The translations under genes and the position numbers were made by a program. Shown in pieces: positions 1-7,605 of a stretch of DNA of 64,000 nucleotides. Within the stretch, counting starts at the first letter, position 1. Each line of letters opens with the position of its first letter. The DNA is taken from positions 1-64,000 of the forward strand of contig JARJFC010000020.1 in assembly GCA_029310945.1 (NCBI GenBank), in the 5' to 3' direction. Source of the stretch: Leptospira sp. 96542. Its GTDB lineage: Bacteria; Spirochaetota; Leptospiria; Leptospirales; Leptospiraceae. Under the pieces are notes generated by a model that had not been told where the DNA came from, searched no databases, and worked only from the letters and a program-made list of their open reading frames with translations.

Positions 1-25
1 CTCCCTACCTTGGGAGCCTCGTACT

Positions 26-694
26 ATGGATCGATTGTTGGATGCATCCCTTTCACCAGACCTCGCTTCCCGTCCGTTTAAGTTTACAAGCAAACAAGGT
101 CGCAATAGGCGTTCACAGCTACTCACGATCACTCTTGGGTTATTACGAGAAAAATCTCCTGATGAAATCAGTTTTGCCGATATTTGCAAACAAGCAAAAA
201 TTCCCAGGCCTTCCGCATACCATTTTTTTCCCAATATTGAAGCAATCTTTCATGGAATTCGATTATTACATTCTGAAATTCTCATTGAAAAATCATTATC
301 ATTGAAAAATGAAACCTTTGTTACATGGAAAGATTATTTGGAACGTTTGATAGATGTGGCTGTGGAAGTTACTAATAAAGAAATTGCCTTTCCGCGACTC
401 ATTTATGGGTATAGGATGAGTAATCCTGAAATGCGGCTTGTGGGTCAGGAGTTGGATGCAAAACTAGCCAATCTTGCTACAGTTGGACTGATGGAACGAT
501 TTGTTTTGCCTCGTCTGAAGGATGGTGAACAAATTTTTGCAGTATCATTTTCGATTGCGGATTCACTGCTCAAACTTTCTTACAGAACCTTTGGGGACTT
601 TACACCTTGGATGGTCACCGAAGCAAAAAAGGCGACCATATCGTATTTAAAAAATTATTTACCTGACGATTGTGAAAAGAGGCGGCTAGGGTAG
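26..694 (+). CDS. TetR/AcrR-family transcriptional regulator
   Basis: A 222-residue one-component repressor-type protein. The N-terminal helix-turn-helix lies at about residues 28-75, with recognition segment IPRPSAYHFFPN; the rest is an all-helical ligand-binding domain typical of TetR proteins. It is a clear paralogue of the TetR protein at 30625-31266, which has IPRASAYHFYPN followed by a similar HSEIL segment. GGGAG at 12-16 is a usable ribosome-binding site but lies in a small hairpin (CTCCC 1-5 with GGGAG 12-16). The gene converges on the lipoprotein gene that ends at 696. The ligand and targets are not visible; its target may be upstream of the window. Confidence 0.85.
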   Translation: MDRLLDASLSPDLASRPFKFTSKQGRNRRSQLLTITLGLLREKSPDEISFADICKQAKIPRPSAYHFFPNIEAIFHGIRLLHSEILIEKSLSLKNETFVTWKDYLERLIDVAVEVTNKEIAFPRLIYGYRMSNPEMRLVGQELDAKLANLATVGLMERFVLPRLKDGEQIFAVSFSIADSLLKLSYRTFGDFTPWMVTEAKKATISYLKNYLPDDCEKRRLG

Positions 695-695
695 A

Positions 696-1553
696 TCACT
701 CTACAACCCGCGCCACGACACCATCGATATCTGGACCGTTGTTATACGAATGTGGGTAAGGGTAGGGGTTCGCTGTGTTTGGGTTCGTAACTGCCGTGGC
801 AGAAATCATTTTGATGAATTTGAAACCGTTTAATCTGACCTCATCACGGGCAGTTGCATCGCAGTTCGCACCTGGGCCACCGATGATGAGGTCATCCAAA
901 TCAAATCCATCCCCTCCACCCACCAAAAATCCATTGCCAGCGGTTGAAAAGAGTTCATCCAGGCTAAAATGTTTGGTTGCCATATTGTAGATAACTGGAC
1001 GTAAACCCCCAAACCGAGGCCAAGAAAAAATTAAATTATTATTGGCAGGTGTCGGATCAAAACCACTCAAATCAAAACCGCAGTAATTGGTGCCATTGAG
1101 AGAAACCTGAACAACCATGGGATCAAAGGCATAACGATCGCCCGTTTCGGAAACACGGAACGGATTTTCGTACACCACAAAATCAATGCCTGTTCCATTT
1201 TTAACCGTTTTGCCACCCCATGACAAAATGAGTGTAGCACCTGCTCCTGTTAGGTTTAAGGCATATACATCTAACGAACCAGAGAGTTCGCCGCCACCAC
1301 AAATTCCGTTAATGGCTTTTTTGGGATCAGAAAACCCACTGACCGTTGAAGGTGCTTGCACCACTGTATTTGCTATAGGAATGTCTAAAGGCAATTCATT
1401 GGGTGGGCACGGACCAACAGAGGAAGAAGAGTTGAGTGCGGGTATTGCAAGTAAGGCAAGTATTGCCTCGTTATTTGGTTTATCTTCCGTGCATTGTAAA
1501 AACAATGAAGACAAAATAAAAATAAGAATTAAGTCTTTTCGCATAACTTTCAT
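696..1553 (-). CDS. Leptospiral lipoprotein, LIC_13355-like
   Basis: A 285-residue probable lipoprotein. A short basic N-terminus and hydrophobic segment end in the lipobox SLFLQC, so Cys21 is the predicted lipid anchor. The mature part is rich in Gly, Asn and Pro, and its VVYENPF and DLDDLIIGG stretches suggest a beta-sandwich surface domain. It resembles a Leptospira lipoprotein family that I recall as LIC_13355; that label is from memory. GGGAG lies seven bases before the ATG. It is the second gene after the cobalamin riboswitch at 2403-2535, 54 bases behind another lipoprotein gene, so the two may form one cobalamin-controlled unit. No catalytic motif is seen. Confidence 0.75.
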   Translation of the reverse strand: MKVMRKDLILIFILSSLFLQCTEDKPNNEAILALLAIPALNSSSSVGPCPPNELPLDIPIANTVVQAPSTVSGFSDPKKAINGICGGGELSGSLDVYALNLTGAGATLILSWGGKTVKNGTGIDFVVYENPFRVSETGDRYAFDPMVVQVSLNGTNYCGFDLSGFDPTPANNNLIFSWPRFGGLRPVIYNMATKHFSLDELFSTAGNGFLVGGGDGFDLDDLIIGGPGANCDATARDEVRLNGFKFIKMISATAVTNPNTANPYPYPHSYNNGPDIDGVVARVVE

Positions 1554-1569
1554 AAAATATCTCCCTTTA

Positions 1570-1593
1570 CACCCTTCCTGTTTGAGAAGGGTG
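1570..1593 (-). other. Intercistronic hairpin between two lipoprotein genes
   Basis: A perfect 8-bp inverted repeat, CACCCTTC and GAAGGGTG with an 8-nt loop, lies between the two lipoprotein genes. On the minus strand it is not followed by a T-run, so it looks like an RNA-stability or processing hairpin or a weak attenuator rather than a classical terminator. Confidence 0.5.
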
Positions 1594-1607
1594 ATTCTAA
1601 TTTAAGT

Positions 1608-2192
1608 CTAAAATGCCTTTGTCAATAGATTGAATGCAAAACCACCGTTACAGCCTGCTGCTTTTGGGTTTGTTGTGTAAACGGTTCCCGAAGCCTTTCT
1701 GGATTCTAAGTCGGTTTTTGTTTCCGCTAAAGTTGGTTTGCCATTAAATACGTCACAGATTAAAATCTCATTTGACGCAGTAATCGTCCAAATGAAAGCG
1801 GAGATGTTCGCACTATTTTTTGGTTTGTAGTAGAGTACTTTTTCCGTATTGTTATATTCTACAATTTCGGCATTCACTCTGTAAGTAGATGTTCCAGCTC
1901 CATTTACATAATCAACATATAGGTAACCAGTAGTAGTCCCTAGATTAGATTGAATGGATACTGTATTTGTGCCAGGTGCGCTATTGCATGCGCCTGCAGA
2001 ACATCCAGATTGATAATAAGTACCTTTAATTTCAATTTGTCCATTAATTTGCGATTGTAAATTTGTTGATTGTAATAAACCCAAATAGAGATTATTGTCC
2101 GCTTCCGATTTGTCAACTTTGCCGTTATCAGCACATGCTGTGAATAAAAGTGTCATTAGCATAACTGTTGCTAGTTTTTTTGTAAGTTTCAT
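1608..2192 (-). CDS. Lipoprotein under cobalamin-riboswitch control
   Basis: A 194-residue lipoprotein with signal peptide MKLTKKLATVMLMTLLFTAC; the lipobox is LFTAC, so Cys20 is lipidated. The ATG at 2190-2192 is chosen because GGAG precedes it. An upstream in-frame ATG at 2315 would add 41 residues in front of an intact signal peptide and is probably untranslated leader. The mature protein has a Cys-containing loop (SGCSAGAC) and otherwise beta-rich, Asn/Thr-rich sequence with no recognised domain. It is the first gene after the cobalamin riboswitch on this strand. B12-repressed surface proteins usually serve corrinoid uptake, so a role in cobalamin capture is inferred, not shown. Confidence 0.75.
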   Translation of the reverse strand: MKLTKKLATVMLMTLLFTACADNGKVDKSEADNNLYLGLLQSTNLQSQINGQIEIKGTYYQSGCSAGACNSAPGTNTVSIQSNLGTTTGYLYVDYVNGAGTSTYRVNAEIVEYNNTEKVLYYKPKNSANISAFIWTITASNEILICDVFNGKPTLAETKTDLESRKASGTVYTTNPKAAGCNGGFAFNLLTKAF

Positions 2193-2317
2193 TTTAGATT
2201 CTCCTAAACCAATGTTAAATTTTAGGGGAACGCGAGTGAGAAATGGGTATGGCTCTATTAAGGTAAAATATATACGAATATACTTAAATAATAGGTTACT
2301 GAACTTGTTTTCCATTC

Positions 2318-2346
2318 GGGTGCCCCAGTTTATCCAACGGGGCCCC
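2318..2346 (-). promoter_or_regulatory. GC-rich hairpin downstream of cobalamin riboswitch
   Basis: On the minus strand the leader folds as GGG-GCCCC-GTT, a short loop, then AAC-GGGGC-CCC with single-base bulges. The same 29-nt framework (GGG.CCC.G at the left, AC.GG.GCACCC at the right) occurs after the second cobalamin riboswitch at 21474-21502. No T-run follows, so it is not an intrinsic terminator. It may be the expression-platform or regulatory (P13-like) hairpin. Confidence 0.55.
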
Positions 2347-2402
2347 TTGCCAATACCAAAAGGATGGGTACGAGCTAAGATTGTAAAGGACTCATACCGC
2401 GG

Positions 2403-2535
2403 AGTTCACTTTACGGGGAAGATCTGGCTTAACCAACCAAACATAGTTTGATTGTTTTACAGTTGCGGGTCAGCACAGGAATTTCACCTGTTTCCTCCCA
2501 GAAGGATAATGTCAGATTTGATAGCACGGTTTTTA
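2403..2535 (-). promoter_or_regulatory. Cobalamin riboswitch (aptamer) before lipoprotein genes
   Basis: Read on the minus strand, this leader contains the conserved cobalamin aptamer core in order: GGGAGGAAACAGGTGAAATT, then CCTGTGCTGACCCGCAACTG, and about 40 nt later AAGCCAGATCTTCCCC. These match the GGTGAAA.TCC, GCTG..CCCGCAACTG and B12-box-type segments of the classical family. It lies after the peroxidase stop at 2553 and before the lipoprotein start at 2192, so it must act on the lipoprotein genes. A hairpin GTAAAG...CTTTAC follows the aptamer. By family precedent the ligand is adenosyl- or methylcobalamin and expression is switched off when bound. Confidence 0.87.
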
Positions 2536-2552
2536 AAGTCAATATAAAAAAT

Positions 2553-3608
2553 TTAGTTAGATTTTGTTTTATCTGATAGTGATCGTAAAAATTGAACAAG
2601 CAAATCAATTTCTGAATTGGAAAGTGTTTGGTTCAGGTTGTACAGATTCATTCTTGTCACTGCTTCTTTCAGTGTTCGAACACTCCCATCATGAAAGTAG
2701 GGTGCTGTGAGGGAAACATTCCGCAGTGATGGGGCACGAAAAAATTTTTTATCAGCATCATTGTTTGTAAATTCATACCGACCTAAATCGTTGGGATTAT
2801 AATTATGCACAGAATCTACTTGTTTGAATTTGGATCCACCAAACAAATTTCCATTGTGACAATTTGTACACCCTGCAGATAAAAATATTTTTAAACCTTC
2901 CTTTTCTTCCGTAGAGAGTGCAAGTAAGTTCCATTCTAAAAAATCATCCAACCTAGATTTAGAAACGAGAGACCTCTCGAAAGCAGACAATGCTTTTTTT
3001 AAAGATTCAATGCTCACGTTTGGGGAATTAGGAAATGCATTTGCGAAATCTTTAGTATAACTGGTATTATTCTGTAGTCGATTCAATAGTTCGGTTTCTG
3101 ATGGTAACGCCATCTCCAAAGGATCTAAAAAAGGCATAACTGCTTGGTCGAATAGGTTATCCTTTCTTCCGTCCCAGAAGAGTATTGGTAAGTAACCAAC
3201 ATTCAAAATGGTTGGTGTGTTGCGTTTTCCAATTTGTCCAAAAGTACCGCGAGATGTACTTTGTCTATCCATGCCCGCTGAGTTTCCATCTAAGGGATGG
3301 CACGTAATGCATGCTTGTACTTGGTTTAGGGAAAGTGTATTGTCTCTGAAGATTTTGTTTCCCAATTGGATTTGAGCGTTGGTATCAAATTCGGAACCAG
3401 GAGGACGACTTGGTAAAATTCCAATTTGTTCTTTTGCCAAGGCTTGTAACTCAATGTCGTTTGAGATAGAATAAAGAAAAGTCATTAGTAAATCTGTATT
3501 CTCTTTTTTAGATTCTTTGAATTTATTGCAAAACAAATTAGATAATAAGAATATAATGATAAAAATAAATTTTTTAAGAGAGTAACGAAACGAGTTTTGC
3601 AGAAACAT
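2553..3608 (-). CDS. Di-haem cytochrome c peroxidase/MauG-like, lipoprotein
   Basis: A 351-residue periplasmic electron-transfer protein with two CxxCH haem c sites: CITCH at about residue 99 and CTNCH at about residue 246. Order and length match bacterial di-haem peroxidases, which reduce hydrogen peroxide with cytochrome electrons. The N-terminus has a hydrophobic segment ending LLSNLFC, a plausible spirochaetal lipobox. The ATG at 3608 is preferred; a longer frame to 3719 would encode a Trp- and Pro-rich tail made of the dispersed repeat at 3654-3730. The ribosome-binding site before 3608 is weak. The gene diverges from the EAL gene and stops just before the riboswitch. Confidence 0.85.
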   Translation of the reverse strand: MFLQNSFRYSLKKFIFIIIFLLSNLFCNKFKESKKENTDLLMTFLYSISNDIELQALAKEQIGILPSRPPGSEFDTNAQIQLGNKIFRDNTLSLNQVQACITCHPLDGNSAGMDRQSTSRGTFGQIGKRNTPTILNVGYLPILFWDGRKDNLFDQAVMPFLDPLEMALPSETELLNRLQNNTSYTKDFANAFPNSPNVSIESLKKALSAFERSLVSKSRLDDFLEWNLLALSTEEKEGLKIFLSAGCTNCHNGNLFGGSKFKQVDSVHNYNPNDLGRYEFTNNDADKKFFRAPSLRNVSLTAPYFHDGSVRTLKEAVTRMNLYNLNQTLSNSEIDLLVQFLRSLSDKTKSN

Positions 3609-3653
3609 GGGAGTTACAAAAAAACTGGAACCTTTTTGGTCAACCAAACTTTC

Positions 3654-3730
3654 CCGCGTTAAGGATGGGGAGGGCTTGGTCTGCCACCAGGCAGACGGGA
3701 GCGAATGCGCACCCCGCACAAGCCTGACCC
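3654..3730 (+). repeat. Dispersed palindromic repeat, copy A
   Basis: This 77-nt element matches the one at 25212-25289 in the same orientation and with nearly identical spacing. Shared blocks are CCGCGTTA, GGTCTGCC, GGCAGACGGGAGCG, GCGCACCCC and GACCC. GTCTGCC and GGCAGAC form a 7-bp hairpin (loop ACCA). GGGaGCG and CGCaCCC form a second one. It sits in the 5' region of the peroxidase gene and upstream of the EAL gene. Confidence 0.8.
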
Positions 3731-3886
3731 ATGGGAAAATGGGTTTTTGGCCTAAATCTCTTTGGGAACGCTAAAAAAAGGCTGCAAAGAATGAGTTTTG
3801 TTTTTTTATTTTATGATATTGAGAATCAAAATCAATTAAAGTTGACAAAAAAAATTCCACCTGGGAGGATGGCAGGGGAGAAATTT

Positions 3887-4639
3887 ATGGAAACTCTAGT
3901 TCGCACAGGAACAAATCCGCCAGTCGTTTTGTCGGATGGCAGTTTGCTTTCGGTACTGAAATCGATGTTAGATGCAAGGAAGATGCATACTGAGTATGAA
4001 CCTATCATTCAAGTAGCAACTAACAAAGTTTTTGCGTATGAGGCACTTGCTCGATTTCGAGTGGGTGGGAAAAATTTGCCACCTGATATTGTATTCAATG
4101 CGCTCCATTTGGATCCTGATTTATTTTACGAATGGGAACGTGCGTTGAAGTTTTTTCAAATATCCAATCGGCCAGAAGGTTATCATTTATTTTTGAATTT
4201 GGATCCGCATATTTGTAAAAACGAAGAACAAGCAGAATTCTGGAAATCTTACTTGGGTTCTAAACAAAACATTGTTTGTGAAATTATTGAAAATACGGAC
4301 TCAACTACTATCGACGAAACTCGGTTCTGTATCGCCAAACTGAAAGAAGTTGGTTTGAACTTAGCTTTGGATGATATTGGAGGTAAAAAAAACTTATTCT
4401 GTTTTGATTTTTTAGAAGATGTTCAGTTTTTGAAATTTGATAAGTATTGGTTTCAGCTTTTTCAGGAGAATGAGTCGTATAAGGAAATTGTAAAAGGTTT
4501 TTTAAATTTTGCAAATTTGTCTGGCATTCAGTGTATTTTGGAAGGAGTTGAAACAGAAGAAAAACTAACTTTGGCTAAGTCAATAGGTTTTCCTTTGGTA
4601 CAAGGCTATCTTTTTAAATTTGGAAATTTATACATATAA
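3887..4639 (+). CDS. EAL-domain protein (c-di-GMP phosphodiesterase-like)
   Basis: About 250 residues, essentially one EAL domain, the fold that hydrolyses cyclic di-GMP to pGpG. Key positions are recognisable: YEALARF for the EAL signature, NLDP, CEIIEN, ALDDIG for the double-Asp loop, LKFDKYW for the lysine, LEGVETEE, and VQGYLF near the end. DDFGTG is altered to DDIGGK, so loop 6 is not canonical and activity is uncertain. The ATG at 3887 is chosen because AGGGGAG ends six bases before it; earlier in-frame ATGs have weaker sites. There is no sensor or transmembrane segment. A Cys-rich small gene follows 31 bases downstream on the same strand. Confidence 0.82.
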   Translation: METLVRTGTNPPVVLSDGSLLSVLKSMLDARKMHTEYEPIIQVATNKVFAYEALARFRVGGKNLPPDIVFNALHLDPDLFYEWERALKFFQISNRPEGYHLFLNLDPHICKNEEQAEFWKSYLGSKQNIVCEIIENTDSTTIDETRFCIAKLKEVGLNLALDDIGGKKNLFCFDFLEDVQFLKFDKYWFQLFQENESYKEIVKGFLNFANLSGIQCILEGVETEEKLTLAKSIGFPLVQGYLFKFGNLYI

Positions 4640-4670
4640 ACTATGTTAGTAAAATCATTGGGAGTATAAG

Positions 4671-4826
4671 ATGTGCGCTAAGGATAATTTTGTTTGTTCG
4701 AAGAATGGAGTTTGTATGGGAAGAGGAATGTGTGGAAAGAAAAAAATTATTGAAAACCTACCAGAGAACATAAACGAAATTTCCAGTATAGAGGAAAGTT
4801 TTTTGAAGGAAGAGATTCGCAATTAA
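4671..4826 (+). CDS. Small Cys-rich protein (51 residues)
   Basis: A short open frame with a good ribosome-binding site (GGGAG at 4660-4664, six bases before ATG). The protein starts MCAKDNFVCSKNGVCMGRGM and has four cysteines at residues 2, 9, 15 and 21 (spacing C-x6-C-x5-C-x5-C), followed by Lys-Lys-Lys and an acidic helical tail. The pattern suggests metal or Fe-S binding, but no family is recognised. It lies 31 bases behind the EAL gene and may be co-transcribed with it. Its stop faces the stop of the next gene four bases away. Cys spacing, start signal and tight packing make it more likely real than chance. Confidence 0.6.
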   Translation: MCAKDNFVCSKNGVCMGRGMCGKKKIIENLPENINEISSIEESFLKEEIRN

Positions 4827-4829
4827 ACT

Positions 4830-5783
4830 TCAGATTCCAATGGTTGTTATTTTGCCAGATTCGTTGTTGATACAGGTTTTAAATTGATACGCTGTAGTAT
4901 TTTTTTTGTTCGTGTAATAGTGGTGTTCACCTAAGAAAGAATAACATACTTCATTTTTTGATATTAACCGGTCTAATAATTTTATTTCGGCATCGGTATG
5001 CCAATAGGAAATTAAAACTTGCGACTGAATTAAAAAGTTCATTAAAAAATCAGAATCTGTTCTCAATGGTGTGAGAACAACTCCAATCAAAACAGGTGTA
5101 TCTAGTGTGAGTTTAGTTACATCTGTTCTATATAATTCTGAAAAATAGTTTTCATTCACTCGGATTTCAGAGGAATCCAGAGCATAAAAGAGTAAATGAT
5201 TTCCTTTGTAAAGTAGTTCGGTTGGCAAATTAACTGGCATTATGTTATTTTCGTTCGGGTTTGTGAGTGGAATTTTGTTTCCTTGGGGGTCTAATTTCGG
5301 ATTTTTGGCTAGGGCACTCCAGGGGTTGTTTTCACTGGGAATGATCAAAGGATTTTGGAAAAAGTGCAAATTTGTTTCAGAATTATTCTGCATACTCAAA
5401 AACTCCTTAAACTTGGATTCTATCTTATCTCCCACTTTGTCATTTAAAGGAAAATAATATTCCTTTTTTTCATTGTTGTTTAACCAAACCAAATGTCTGG
5501 TACCTTTATTGTAGTTTTCAGTTTTTTTATACTGAGAGTGATTAATTTCGGAAAATAGACTAGTCAGGTTTTCAATCTGTTTTTTTTGTATTTCAAATTT
5601 TGAATAATTGCCGCCCGAATACACTCCACTCGAACTTTGTTTTGTTTGTATAGGAATGTATTCGATTGTGTTTGGATGATTTAAATTCAAATTGTAAATA
5701 TTACCATTGCCGTCTATCAGTTGTATGTCTTGGGCAGAAAGTGTGATACAACTAAAGAATAATGTAAAGATTGCTTTGAACAT
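4830..5783 (-). CDS. Secreted protein of unknown function
   Basis: A 317-residue protein with a signal peptide (MFKAIFTLFFSCITLSAQ, likely cleaved after SAQ). The mature part is Asn/Lys-rich and mixed alpha/beta, with no recognised motif. GAGG lies five bases before the ATG. The gene follows the tocopherol-cyclase-like gene on the same strand after a 23-base gap, so the two probably form an operon and act in the same envelope-linked process. I cannot assign a function. Confidence 0.65.
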   Translation of the reverse strand: MFKAIFTLFFSCITLSAQDIQLIDGNGNIYNLNLNHPNTIEYIPIQTKQSSSGVYSGGNYSKFEIQKKQIENLTSLFSEINHSQYKKTENYNKGTRHLVWLNNNEKKEYYFPLNDKVGDKIESKFKEFLSMQNNSETNLHFFQNPLIIPSENNPWSALAKNPKLDPQGNKIPLTNPNENNIMPVNLPTELLYKGNHLLFYALDSSEIRVNENYFSELYRTDVTKLTLDTPVLIGVVLTPLRTDSDFLMNFLIQSQVLISYWHTDAEIKLLDRLISKNEVCYSFLGEHHYYTNKKNTTAYQFKTCINNESGKITTIGI

Positions 5784-5806
5784 AATACCTCAATTTTGAA
5801 ATGCGG

Positions 5807-6955
5807 TTAGGAAGACGGATTATCTTCCACTCCGTATTCACACCCTCCCAATTCTCCAGAAAAAGTTCCAATTTCAAGCCAATTACTTCCCGATTTTTCA
5901 AATAGAATGATTTCTCCACTTGCATATCCACCGTTCCAAAGTGAATTGTGTCGCTTTTCACCTTTTGGATTTTCGTAATTTACTTTTAACATGAGTTCCT
6001 GCGGGCAAGTAAATCTAATTTGAATTTTGTGGTTTCGATTTTCTGCATCTATATTCCAAAATACTAATGTTTTACTCGGATCATTTGGATTTTGTTTTTC
6101 ACCACAATCAAATTTTTGTTTTGTACCAGTCCAGAATTTTGAAAAATTCCATTCGTAAAATTTATCGTTGTGATGGAATGCAATCAATAATTTTTGTTTT
6201 ATGGGTATACCCGCAATGATCGGCCTTCCACCACCTACATCTAGGCTTGTATCCGCTAAAGGTTTATTGTCCTTTTTGTTTATGAAGCGGTTACAATTCA
6301 GCCATACCCAAGGACTTGTATAATCAACTCCCCAATTTTTATCTTGGTAGCCCGCACTTGTTTCCGGTTCCACAATATAACGTTTGCCATTCCATTCCAA
6401 GCTACCCTCGAAACGTGTGAACATCCCGCCGACATGCCAATACATATTAAATAATCCTAATTTTCTGAAAATAGGCGAAGCTCCGTAACCCACAGAATAA
6501 GAAATTTCTTTTTTTGCAGTCAAATCCCAGGAGATATTTCCTGCATCGCACATATGTGCTGTATCAGCGGCTTCTTCTTTCGATACAGAAATGGAGCCTT
6601 TTAGCTTCGTCTCTGTTAACACTGCTTTGCCAATTGTAACTTCTAATTTTTTTTCGGATGCTTTGAATTGGTTTGAGGGAAAGAATGAATGTAGTTGTGC
6701 TTTATCTTTTCCCCAAGTTCCTGCCTTTAATAAGGCATAACTAGGTTTGCTGCCATTTAGCTTACTTTCTTTTGATTGACCAAGTATCACTTTGTTTGGT
6801 GAGAGTGCTGGATTGATTACGTAATATTCTATAAAGAAAGGTTTTAATTCGCCTGTTTCCTCGTCCTTTGCTAAAAATGAATGCCACCACCAATCGTAAC
6901 CAAACTTTGATTTTTTTCCATGTAACATATAACTATTTCTGTCGTCTTTTTGCAT
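5807..6955 (-). CDS. Tocopherol-cyclase-like family protein
   Basis: A 382-residue protein resembling the tocopherol cyclase (VTE1) superfamily: FGYDWWWHSFL near the start, MYWHVGG and a GSLEWNGKRYIVEPE strand pair in the middle, then AGYQDKNWG and WVWLNCNRF, which match the KNWG...W.W..CN signature of plant and cyanobacterial cyclases. Those enzymes close the chromanol ring. Non-photosynthetic bacterial homologues have unknown substrates, so only the fold is claimed. There is no signal peptide. AAAGG lies five bases before the ATG. A secreted partner gene follows, and the divergent neighbour is the PhaR-like gene, with a 286-base intergenic region that carries a weak Fur-like site. Confidence 0.7.
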   Translation of the reverse strand: MQKDDRNSYMLHGKKSKFGYDWWWHSFLAKDEETGELKPFFIEYYVINPALSPNKVILGQSKESKLNGSKPSYALLKAGTWGKDKAQLHSFFPSNQFKASEKKLEVTIGKAVLTETKLKGSISVSKEEAADTAHMCDAGNISWDLTAKKEISYSVGYGASPIFRKLGLFNMYWHVGGMFTRFEGSLEWNGKRYIVEPETSAGYQDKNWGVDYTSPWVWLNCNRFINKKDNKPLADTSLDVGGGRPIIAGIPIKQKLLIAFHHNDKFYEWNFSKFWTGTKQKFDCGEKQNPNDPSKTLVFWNIDAENRNHKIQIRFTCPQELMLKVNYENPKGEKRHNSLWNGGYASGEIILFEKSGSNWLEIGTFSGELGGCEYGVEDNPSS

Positions 6956-7161
6956 TTGTGCCTTTTACCCGTTTAATATCTGACGAGACGATCCTTCAGG
7001 CTGGAAATTATTTTTTAAGTATAGAAAGATTATTTATGGGTCAAATGCGAACGAATCGGTTGTGTATTCAAATCTATGATTCTAAGGTGGTTTACAAACT
7101 GTCAATTATCCTGCTTCACTCAACCTGATAAAATTCTTGTTAAAGATTATTTTTACGAATT

Positions 7162-7180
7162 AACAATGAGAATTATTTTA
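7162..7180 (+). promoter_or_regulatory. Weak Fur-box-like site
   Basis: AACAATGAGAATTATTTTA matches the classical Fur consensus GATAATGATAATCATTATC at 13 of 19 positions by direct count. It lies between the divergent tocopherol-cyclase-like and PhaR-like genes. In an AT-rich genome this could be chance. Confidence 0.3.
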
Positions 7181-7241
7181 ATTCCATAGACAGCAAAACG
7201 GGGGGTAAAAAACTTTACGCAGAGCGTAATTAGTTTTAACG

Positions 7242-7589
7242 ATGGCAAAGGTTCAGATCTTCAAATACTATAAAAATCGAAAACTGTACAATACCGTTAC
7301 GAAAAAATTATCAAACCATAAAGAAATTTTGAAAACTTTACGGCAAGGCACAGACGTAAAAGTAATTTGTAATGAGTCGGGTGATGATGTTACCCACCAT
7401 AGTTTGTTTCAAATTTTAATTTCTGAGATGAAGGAATCACCAACTTACGTTTCAAAGATATTTAAAATTTTATTACTCGCAGATAAATCGAAAATGTTAG
7501 AATTCAAAAAATTTTCAGACGAATATATATTCAGCTTAGACACCAAAAGCAAAAAATCGAAAACAAAGACTAAAAAAAATAATACTTAA
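7242..7589 (+). CDS. PhaR-type DNA-binding domain protein
   Basis: A 115-residue protein whose first ~65 residues match the DNA-binding domain of polyhydroxyalkanoate accumulation regulators: IFKYYKNRKLYNTVTKKLSN and then DVKVICNESGDDVTHHSLFQ, corresponding to the KYPNRRLYDT...G.DIT...L.QII pattern. The C-terminus is a Lys/Ser/Thr tail (KSKKSKTKTKK) rather than a PHA-binding region. No polyhydroxyalkanoate genes are nearby. It sits 16 bases before an RND pump gene, so its likely role is regulation of the pump rather than of storage granules. The ribosome-binding site is weak. Confidence 0.75.
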   Translation: MAKVQIFKYYKNRKLYNTVTKKLSNHKEILKTLRQGTDVKVICNESGDDVTHHSLFQILISEMKESPTYVSKIFKILLLADKSKMLEFKKFSDEYIFSLDTKSKKSKTKTKKNNT

Positions 7590-7605
7590 CTTTAGGAAGT
7601 AAAGA

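Noticed and set aside
1186..1605. Plus-strand open frame of about 139 codons opposite the lipoprotein gene
   Set aside because: It lies fully antisense to a lipoprotein with a clear signal peptide and ribosome-binding site. Its protein has no signal, motif or plausible composition.
2193..2315. Longer start for the riboswitch-controlled lipoprotein at 2315
   Set aside because: It would place 41 residues in front of an intact lipoprotein signal peptide. The ATG at 2192 has a clear GGAG site.
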